Origin: Pseudomonadota bacterium
GTDB lineage: Bacteria > Pseudomonadota > Alphaproteobacteria > Rhizobiales > Devosiaceae
Length of the DNA stretch: 6,927 nucleotides
Direction of reading: 5' to 3'
NCBI GenBank assembly: GCA_023390785.1
Contig: JAEWCE010000323.1
Span: 1 to 6,927, forward strand
In this document: positions 1 to 4,479 of the stretch, piece by piece
Position numbering within the stretch: position 1 is the stretch's first letter
How the letters are laid out: each line of letters opens with the position of its first letter
The notes under the pieces: generated by a model
Told to the model about the DNA's origin: nothing
Database searches by the model: none
Seen by the model: the letters and a program-made list of their open reading frames with translations, nothing else
Translations under genes and position numbers: made by a program

Positions 1-398
1 GCCCGGCCCTGGGCGCGATCGGCGATGTCGGCGCGGGCGCGCAGCCGCGCGACCGACAGCGGCGTGCCGGCGACGTGCCAGAGGAAGGCCTTGTGCTTGG
101 TCGACCAGGCCGAGTGGGTGAGCTCGAATGCCTCGAGCCCGGCGCGGGCCTGGCCGAGCTCGACCGCCAGCGCCCCGAGGGTGGGCGCGGCGGCGGGGAA
201 CACCTCGCGGCGCCGGCGCGGGCGGAAGCGCGCCGCCTCGTAGAGCAGGGCTTCGGCGGTGGCACGCAGCGCCGGACCGACGGCGCCTTCGGGGTGGCGG
301 GCGGCAAGCGGCCGCAGCTCGTCGAGCAGCGCCTCGAGTTTCAGCACCAGCGCCTCGTGCAGGCGGGCGCGGCCCGCGGAAATGCCGGACTCAGCCAT
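1..398 (-). CDS. Unrecognised helical protein, 5' part only (runs off left edge)
   Basis: An open frame on the minus strand starts with ATG at 398-396 and stays open for 132 codons to the left edge, so the 3' end is missing. Codons are strongly G/C-ending and the frame has no stops, which supports a real gene. I do not recognise the family. The visible protein is rich in Ala, Leu, Arg and Glu and looks mostly alpha-helical: helices around residues 10-35 and 40-57, a very basic patch at 59-64 (RPRRRR), then a helix around 72-95. A more distinctive stretch follows at 95-108 with several His, Trp and Lys residues (HSAWSTKHKAFLW). No signal peptide or membrane segment is seen. The start has only a weak ribosome binding site. 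A 24-codon frame with a better one ends over this ATG (391-465). No function is proposed. Confidence 0.7.
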   Translation of the reverse strand, partial: MAESGISAGRARLHEALVLKLEALLDELRPLAARHPEGAVGPALRATAEALLYEAARFRPRRRREVFPAAAPTLGALAVELGQARAGLEAFELTHSAWSTKHKAFLWHVAGTPLSVARLRARADIADRAQGR

Positions 399-465
399 GC
401 TGCACCGCCGTGGTGGCGAGGCCGGCAGGGGCGGCGGAGGGCGGGATGGGGAGATGAGGATTCAT
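391..465 (-). other. Possible 24-codon leader ORF overlapping the start of the left gene
   Basis: On the minus strand an ATG at 465-463 is preceded by GGAGA with a spacing of about 6 bases, a better ribosome binding site than the one before the ATG at 398. It encodes 24 residues rich in Pro and Ala, beginning MNPHLPIPPSAAPAG, and stops with TGA at 393-391. The stop overlaps the next start as ATGGCTGA. This would suit translational coupling. It could equally be chance in a GC-rich region, or a sign that the true N-terminus lies upstream with a frameshift between. No homology is claimed. Confidence 0.25.
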
Positions 466-611
466 GCTGTGTCTCCAGGTTGGGCGGCAAGCATACGCCC
501 GGCGCGGGGGGCCGGGGACAGGCGGGTCGCGCCATGGGGCGCAAGGCGGCGGCTGCCGGGGGGTTGAGCCGGGGATAGAGGTGCCGGCGGCGGCGCGGGC
601 GCCCTCAGCCA

Positions 612-626
612 CCGGGCTTTGCCCGG
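612..626. repeat. Perfect 6-bp hairpin, TTT loop
   Basis: CCGGGC (612-617) and GCCCGG (621-626) are perfect inverted copies around TTT. No T-run follows on either strand, so it does not look like an intrinsic terminator. It lies only 5 bases from the next palindrome (632-652). Together they resemble an intergenic palindromic repeat unit. Confidence 0.55.
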
Positions 627-631
627 GCCCC

Positions 632-652
632 CCCTTCCCACCCGGGGAAGGG
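632..652. repeat. Perfect 8-bp hairpin, 5-base loop
   Basis: CCCTTCCC (632-639) and GGGAAGGG (645-652) are perfect inverted copies around ACCCG. There is no T-run on either side. The genes on both sides point away from it, so a terminator is not needed here. A dispersed REP-like palindrome is the simplest guess, not provable from one copy. Confidence 0.55.
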
Positions 653-704
653 AGGCGGCGCGGCTAGTGGTGGGGGGCGGCGGCGGGCCCCAGAGCTAGC
701 GGAT

Positions 705-719
705 GTTCATGCTTTGTTC
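705..719 (+). promoter_or_regulatory. Putative LexA (SOS) box, GTTC-N7-GTTC
   Basis: The sequence reads GTTCATGCTTTGTTC: two GTTC half-sites in direct repeat separated by exactly 7 bases. This is the arrangement established for LexA operators in Alphaproteobacteria. It ends 45 bases before the ATG at 765, a normal operator position. The direct repeat is seen; LexA binding and DNA-damage control of the gene at 765 are inferred. An eight-base constraint will also occur by chance in a genome, but its place in a promoter region raises the odds. Confidence 0.5.
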
Positions 720-764
720 TTTTTGCTAGCACTGGCGGCCCGAAGCGATTCCAGAGGTGTTCCG

Positions 765-1121
765 ATGCAGGGCCGCTATCCGCGCACGGTGCGCGAGTTT
801 GCCGACAACAACCGCCACGTGCTGATCCGGTGCAGCGAATGCGCCTGGACGAGGAACGAGCCGGCCGATGTGCTGGAGGCGATGTTCGGGCCCGACTTCG
901 ACCTCTATGACGGCTTCGGCGCACTGACCGCCGAGTTGCGCTGCGACCGCTGCGGCAAGAAGCACCGGCTGATCATCTTCCGCGACACGACCCCCTACCC
1001 CAATTTCGGCCCGGTGAGCACCGAGGACGCGCTGAACCGCGAACTGGAGCGGCGGGCCTATGTGCGGGCGCGCGGGGAGGAGTCGACGGCGGTGACGGGG
1101 GCACGGCGGAGAAGGCGGTGA
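765..1121 (+). CDS. Small zinc-ribbon protein, function unknown
   Basis: This gene encodes 118 residues. The start at ATG 765 is chosen because AGAGG lies about 7 bases upstream, while an in-frame ATG at 714 has no good ribosome binding site and falls inside the putative LexA box. Two CxxC pairs, Cys23/Cys26 (CSEC) and Cys60/Cys63 (CDRC), bracket a region of acidic and aromatic residues, the layout of a zinc ribbon. The conserved-looking core is about residues 5-75. The tail is basic and ends in five arginines. No membrane segment or signal peptide is seen. Codons are GC-rich like the flanks, so it belongs to the host backbone, not to the lower-GC cassette that begins just after its stop. Possible SOS control is suggested by the upstream box. 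Nucleic-acid binding is plausible for a zinc ribbon with a basic tail but is only inference. Confidence 0.75.
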   Translation: MQGRYPRTVREFADNNRHVLIRCSECAWTRNEPADVLEAMFGPDFDLYDGFGALTAELRCDRCGKKHRLIIFRDTTPYPNFGPVSTEDALNRELERRAYVRARGEESTAVTGARRRRR

Positions 1122-1158
1122 GGGTGCGCAGGCTGACCGAAGTTAGCCTTCTTCCGAT

Positions 1159-1179
1159 CTTGTCTGGTTCAAAGACAAG
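1159..1179. promoter_or_regulatory. Inverted repeat upstream of the cassette, possible operator
   Basis: CTTGTCT (1159-1165) and AGACAAG (1173-1179) are perfect inverted copies with a 7-base loop. After one mismatch two more outer pairs form (GA at 1156-1157 with TC at 1181-1182). No T-run follows, so it is not a typical intrinsic terminator. It lies 35 bases before the first start codon of the cassette and overlaps the candidate -35 and spacer, a good place for a repressor site. No regulator gene is visible in the window. Confidence 0.45.
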
Positions 1180-1188
1180 CTCCATGAT
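1160..1188 (+). promoter_or_regulatory. Weak candidate sigma-70-type promoter for the cassette
   Basis: TTGTCT (1160-1165) matches the -35 consensus at 4 of 6 bases. After 17 bases, CATGAT (1183-1188) matches the -10 consensus at 4 of 6. The spacing is ideal but both hexamers are poor, so this is a guess supported mainly by its position before the first cassette gene and by the inverted repeat overlapping it. Confidence 0.25.
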
Positions 1189-1214
1189 GGCTCTCGGTAG
1201 CGAAGGGGGAAATT

Positions 1215-1412
1215 ATGGAGCTACTTTCGTATGTTGTTACATTTTTGGTGGGAACTGGAGCAGGGTTCGCACTCAAGATCGTTGTCGACGCTCGGGTGAA
1301 CAATCGAGCTTCCATGAATGGTGCGCGCGACAGTCAAGGTCAGGTCGTGCAAAGGGACAACGTTGTCAAAGGCAGTATGGCCGGGCGCGATGTGAACCTC
1401 AAAGATTCGTGA
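1215..1412 (+). CDS. Small single-pass membrane protein, candidate ABC-3C effector
   Basis: This gene encodes 65 residues from ATG 1215, with a purine-rich ribosome binding site (AGGGGGA, 1204-1210) 4 bases upstream. Residues 3-24 form one hydrophobic membrane segment with small residues inside it (VGTGAGFAL). A polar tail follows. The tail carries the motif QVVQRDNVVKGSMAGRDVN (43-61), which recurs in the next protein at residues 32-50 with 12 of 19 identities. Its alternating V/N/G pattern suggests beta strands. The TGA stop overlaps the GTG start of the next gene as GTGA, so the two are probably translationally coupled. I do not recognise a named family. ABC-3C systems commonly carry an effector, some of them membrane-spanning. 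Because the next protein lacks an effector domain, this small protein is the best candidate for that role, or it may be a membrane anchor for the complex. This role is inference. Confidence 0.72.
   Translation: MELLSYVVTFLVGTGAGFALKIVVDARVNNRASMNGARDSQGQVVQRDNVVKGSMAGRDVNLKDS
1359..1397 (+). repeat. Copy 1 of the motif shared by the first two cassette genes
   Basis: These 39 bases encode residues 49-61 of the membrane protein (NVVKGSMAGRDVN). They match 1520-1558 at 30 of 39 positions in the same reading phase of each gene. The copies are 161 bases apart. The nucleotide similarity suggests either an old segmental duplication or strong selection on the shared protein motif. Confidence 0.65.
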
Positions 1413-2077
1413 GTAAGAAAGATTCTTTAGGGCGGCCCGGCAGCGGTCTGCCGGCGCTCTCAACAGCAAACACGCTGCCTTCGATCCCTGCGCAGCCAAG
1501 CGATGTAACTCAGACGAAGAACGTCGTCATGGGTAACATGGCGGCTCGCGATGTGAACGACCTCCGAGGCAGCGTCACAAACCTGGTGATCCAGGCTCCC
1601 CCAATTACCGAGCTTGGGCGGCTATATCGACGGCTTGCAGAAGAAGTTGAGGGCGACAAGGTCCTGACGGGATATATTCGTCAACTCGAAATATATACCC
1701 GACAAGTTCAAGATGAGGCTGTGGCGGGACTAGAAGCGAAGTTGAGCGCTGCCGGCCGCAACGGCGAACTGGACATGGCTATGGCGATGAAGGAGGCTGT
1801 CTTTGCGGACATACGCGAGAACCTCTTCTCACCCACCTATCAAAGAATTGCTGCTACGCTCATGGGAAAAATCCACGAAGCGTTTCGGACGCATGTATCG
1901 CCACTCATCGAGGCCCAAGCCGCCAACTCCGTTGTAGATGCAGCCGTAAGCAAATACGTGGTCGAGCCTGTGGTTCTGGAGCTTGATGGGTGCGCTGACT
2001 TTTACGATGCCCCAGTCCAGCTTGTTCGTGGCATGCTTTATTTCTTGACGGGCAATTGCCACGTTAGGTGGGCCTGA
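1409..2077 (+). CDS. ABC-3C C-terminal-domain protein without a fused effector
   Basis: This gene encodes 222 residues from GTG 1409, which overlaps the stop of the membrane gene as GTGA. The same frame is open further upstream, but that part is only the shadow of the membrane gene. Residues 1-30 are a polar, Pro/Ser-rich lead. Residues 32-50 carry DVTQTKNVVMGNMAARDVN, the motif shared with the upstream protein. Residues 65-222 are a mostly helical domain with YIRQLEIYT (89-97), GLEAKLSAAGR (107-117) and the ending GMLYFLTGNCHVRW (208-221). I know that ending as typical of the C-terminal domains of ABC-three-component system proteins. In such systems this domain is usually fused to an N-terminal effector such as a nuclease or protease. 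Here there is no room for one. It probably docks with the middle component and ATPase and relays a signal to the membrane partner; this relay is inferred. The family call is from memory of the motif, not a search. Confidence 0.82.
   Translation: MSKKDSLGRPGSGLPALSTANTLPSIPAQPSDVTQTKNVVMGNMAARDVNDLRGSVTNLVIQAPPITELGRLYRRLAEEVEGDKVLTGYIRQLEIYTRQVQDEAVAGLEAKLSAAGRNGELDMAMAMKEAVFADIRENLFSPTYQRIAATLMGKIHEAFRTHVSPLIEAQAANSVVDAAVSKYVVEPVVLELDGCADFYDAPVQLVRGMLYFLTGNCHVRWA
1520..1558 (+). repeat. Copy 2 of the motif shared by the first two cassette genes
   Basis: These bases encode residues 38-50 of the C-terminal-domain protein (NVVMGNMAARDVN). They match 1359-1397 at 30 of 39 bases. The motif sits between the polar lead and the helical domain, where a fused effector would normally join. 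Confidence 0.65.
2066..2071 (+). promoter_or_regulatory. Ribosome binding site that fixes the middle-component start
   Basis: AGGTGG lies 5 bases before ATG 2077 and inside the 3' end of the preceding gene. A possible GTG start at 2068 falls within this site itself, so ATG 2077 is the better choice. The resulting junction is TGATG, a one-base stop/start overlap that favours coupling. Confidence 0.6.
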
Positions 2078-2574
2078 TGCTCGTCTATCACTGCTCGTTC
2101 GACGTTCATCACACAATGTTCCGATACTTGCTTCTGTTAGAACATTCTCCTAATCGCGCGCTGCGGACAGACGCGCTCAGAATTCTCGACCTATATTTCA
2201 TGTTTCCATATTTGCTCTCTGATTTTGACTACCCGAAGGGATTGGGTAAGGAGGGACGATCGCTGGCTGGCGAGCCCTCCAAGTACAACACTATTCCAAC
2301 GCCTAGACTGTTTCTGCACCAGTTGCGAGGACTGAGCGATTTGGCGCTTGCCGCGCTTGCCGGCAAGGACCTGCTCGACGCCGCAGCGCTTAAGCAGGGC
2401 ACCGCCCTTCGCACCAAAAAGGACTTGCCAGTTGAGATAAGCGCAGGCGCTTCGTCCGCCGATGATCGGCTCGCGGCATTTCTCGGCAGCAGGCTTGGTG
2501 CAATCGAGGTCTCGGGTGATGCCGGGCTTAAGAAGCGCTCACGATTGATGGAGCACCGTTATGACGCGGCTTAA
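2077..2574 (+). CDS. ABC-3C middle component
   Basis: This gene encodes 165 residues from ATG 2077, overlapping the previous stop by one base (TGATG). The N-terminal half has the pattern I associate with ABC-3C middle components: an opening beta strand (MLVYHCSFD), a helix with FRYLLLLEH, then LRTDALRILDLYFMFPYLL (29-47). Around residues 70-95, NTIPTPRLFLHQLRGLSDLA and the following Ala/Leu-rich helix fit the helix-turn-helix-like middle of such proteins. A likely hairpin wing follows near 105-120 (ALRTKKDLPVEI). No catalytic residues are evident. In these systems the middle component is thought to link the ABC ATPase to the C-terminal-domain protein, possibly contacting nucleic acid. I cannot assign the numbered subfamily with certainty. 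The 3' end overlaps the ATPase gene by 14 bases, and the order is the usual one with the ATPase last. Confidence 0.75.
   Translation: MLVYHCSFDVHHTMFRYLLLLEHSPNRALRTDALRILDLYFMFPYLLSDFDYPKGLGKEGRSLAGEPSKYNTIPTPRLFLHQLRGLSDLALAALAGKDLLDAAALKQGTALRTKKDLPVEISAGASSADDRLAAFLGSRLGAIEVSGDAGLKKRSRLMEHRYDAA
2550..2553 (+). promoter_or_regulatory. Ribosome binding site for the ATPase gene
   Basis: GGAG ends 7 bases before ATG 2561 and lies inside the middle-component gene. It supports ATG 2561 as the ATPase start and hence a true 14-base overlap between the two genes (2561-2574). Confidence 0.5.
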
Positions 2575-4474
2575 TCCCAGCCTTTTTCTGAATCGACTGC
2601 TGGTGCGCAAGGGAAGCAAGTCCGCGTACGACGAGACCTTTCACCTCGGCGTAAATGTAATTCGTAGTGAGGGAAATAGCAGAGGCAAGTCGACTATTGC
2701 CGACCTCATCTTTTTTGCATTGGGGGGTGACCTCACTGTCTGGAAGGATGAGGCCGCTCAGTGTGATTTCACCCTCGCAGAGGTTTCTTTAAGCGGAGCG
2801 ACCCTTAGCCTAAAAAGGGAGATTCAACCGGTCAGCGGTCAAAAACCGATGTGGCTGTATTATGGGGGAGCGACCGAGGCGCTTGCAGCATCACCAGACA
2901 GGTGGGCGCGTTATAGCTACCGACGGCTTGGCGATCGTGAAAGCTTCACCCAAGTGCTATTTCGAGTCTTGGGATTGCCGGAGGTTCCCGCAGAGGAAGC
3001 CAACATCACGATGCATCAGATCCTAAGGCTCATGTACGTGGATCAGATGACGCCGGTAAATCGCATATTCCGTTTTGATCCGCAGGACGCCCCGCTTCGG
3101 CGTCAGGCCGTTGGCGATCTGTTATGTGGACTTCTAGATGAGCGAATCTATCCAGCCCAGATGAAGGTTCGACAGTTCGAGAATGAGTACAGCGCTGTTT
3201 CGCAGCAGTTGTCCGGCCTACTCAAAGTTCTTCGATCTGTCGATCAAGGGCTCGATTTTTCCGATCTTCTAAGCAAGGTGAGCGCCGCTCAAGCCGAGCG
3301 CGAGCAGGCAATTCAAGAAATCGAAAGGCTGCGATCGGCTCGTCAGGATGATAAACGCACGTCTACAGAACAGTCGGCGGTACTAGGGACACTCAAGAAA
3401 GACCTCGATACCGTCAGCCTGGACGTAATCAGGGCTCAAGAGGAATCGGACCGACTAAGGTTGGCGATCGAGGACGCGGCACTTCTAATCGGCGACATAA
3501 AGCGATCGCTCGAACAGCTGAAGCAGGCACGGTTGACTAGCGACACTCTCGGCCCTCTCGTGTTCGCTTTCTGTCCGAGCTGCTTCTCTCCAATCGACCC
3601 CATTGCAGACAGCGGACATTGTCATCTCTGCAAAGCGGACCTCAATCCTGAGCAAGAACGTTCCAGATACGCGCGCATGCAGAATGAACTTGAGGTCCAG
3701 CTAAAAGAGTCTCTTGCCCTTCAATCGAAGCGCGAGACCGACAAAGGCGTCACGGATGAACGCCTGGCAAAGCTCCGTCGTCTTCGGGATTTGATTGCAT
3801 CAGAATACTTCGGTTCGAGCCGGCACTTCAGCACGGAAAGCGATGCAGAGATCGATCAGCTGACTCGACGGATCGGCTATCTAGATCGGGAACTTGTCGA
3901 CCTGGACCGAGAACGCCGCGTAGCCGATGAAGTGGCACAATTATCGTCCAAGAAGGACCAGTTGAATGAGGAGCTCGGCTTACTTAGAAAGAACATAGCC
4001 GATTGGATAAGCGCCAAAGAAAAGCGCCAAACTCGGGCCTACCAAGCCATCGCGCGAGCTACAGCTGCCACGCTAAGCGGTGATACCCAAAACGACATAG
4101 GAACCGTCACAGCAGAAGGCGTATATTTCAATTTTACTGAAGATCGCGTGGAGATAAATGGAAAGTCTGGCTACTCAGCAAGCAGTCTCACCGTAATTAG
4201 AAATGCGTTTCATCTCGCGCTTCTATCGGCTTCCTGCAACGACCCGGACTTTGGCTATCCTCGCTTCTTGCTTATGGACAATGTTGAGGACAAAGGGATG
4301 ACGCAAGAGCGAAGTCAGAACTTCCAGCGGCTAATTGTCCAGGCAAGCAAGGAACTTCGCTGTGACCACCAAATAATCTTCACCACGTCGATGCCTGATC
4401 CGGCGGTCGATGGCATCCCGTATGCCATTGGTGAGAAATACAACGCCGATCGCTACTCACTCAGCATGCAATAA
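2561..4474 (+). CDS. SMC/Rad50-like ABC ATPase of an ABC-3C system
   Basis: This gene encodes 637 residues. The N-terminal ATPase half has a P-loop at 37-45 (EGNSRGKST, Lys43) in which the usual first Gly is Glu37. A probable Q-loop is at LMYVDQ (157-162). Coiled coils span about 200-330 and 363-490. Between them lie Cys338/Cys341 (CPSC) and Cys354/Cys357 (CHLC), a four-cysteine zinc ribbon where Rad50 has its single CxxC hook. The C-terminal half has a signature-like SASS (539-542) followed by LTVIRNAFHLALL, and a Walker B at RFLLMDN (568-574). There the residue after Asp573 is Asn, and Glu576 in VEDKGM is a possible catalytic replacement. A TTS near 608-610 stands at the switch position. 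The fold is an SMC-type head closed by both ends of one chain. In ABC-3C systems this ATPase is predicted to sense or process invading nucleic acid and drive the effector. Base composition is near 48% GC, unlike the flanks. The stop is 5 bases from the lepA stop. Confidence 0.88.
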   Translation: MTRLNPSLFLNRLLVRKGSKSAYDETFHLGVNVIRSEGNSRGKSTIADLIFFALGGDLTVWKDEAAQCDFTLAEVSLSGATLSLKREIQPVSGQKPMWLYYGGATEALAASPDRWARYSYRRLGDRESFTQVLFRVLGLPEVPAEEANITMHQILRLMYVDQMTPVNRIFRFDPQDAPLRRQAVGDLLCGLLDERIYPAQMKVRQFENEYSAVSQQLSGLLKVLRSVDQGLDFSDLLSKVSAAQAEREQAIQEIERLRSARQDDKRTSTEQSAVLGTLKKDLDTVSLDVIRAQEESDRLRLAIEDAALLIGDIKRSLEQLKQARLTSDTLGPLVFAFCPSCFSPIDPIADSGHCHLCKADLNPEQERSRYARMQNELEVQLKESLALQSKRETDKGVTDERLAKLRRLRDLIASEYFGSSRHFSTESDAEIDQLTRRIGYLDRELVDLDRERRVADEVAQLSSKKDQLNEELGLLRKNIADWISAKEKRQTRAYQAIARATAATLSGDTQNDIGTVTAEGVYFNFTEDRVEINGKSGYSASSLTVIRNAFHLALLSASCNDPDFGYPRFLLMDNVEDKGMTQERSQNFQRLIVQASKELRCDHQIIFTTSMPDPAVDGIPYAIGEKYNADRYSLSMQ

Positions 4475-4479
4475 TGTGA

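Larger units (their letters stand above)
466..764. other. GC-rich intergenic region between divergent genes
   Basis: About 300 bases without a convincing gene lie between the minus-strand gene at the left and the plus-strand zinc-ribbon gene. Open frames here on both strands are low-complexity Pro/Arg/Gly/Ala and look like GC-driven artefacts. The stretch holds two perfect palindromes (612-626 and 632-652), a LexA-box-like direct repeat (705-719) and, just before 765, the ribosome binding site AGAGG. The last 65 bases are less GC-rich than the rest, as expected of a promoter region for the gene at 765. Confidence 0.6.

Noticed and set aside
714..764. Earlier ATG at 714 for the zinc-ribbon gene
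   Set aside because: There is no ribosome binding site before it, and it lies inside the LexA-like box. ATG 765 has AGAGG at good spacing.
1159..1179. tRNA T-arm remnant or attachment site, because the loop reads GGTTCAA
   Set aside because: The stem length and position do not fit a T-arm, and no acceptor stem or other tRNA arms are found nearby.
1118..1408. Upstream extension of the C-terminal-domain gene frame to a GTG at 1118
   Set aside because: It covers the whole membrane gene in another phase, gives a Cys/Arg-rich sequence with no domain character, and lacks a ribosome binding site. GTG 1409, coupled to the stop of the membrane gene, explains the start better.
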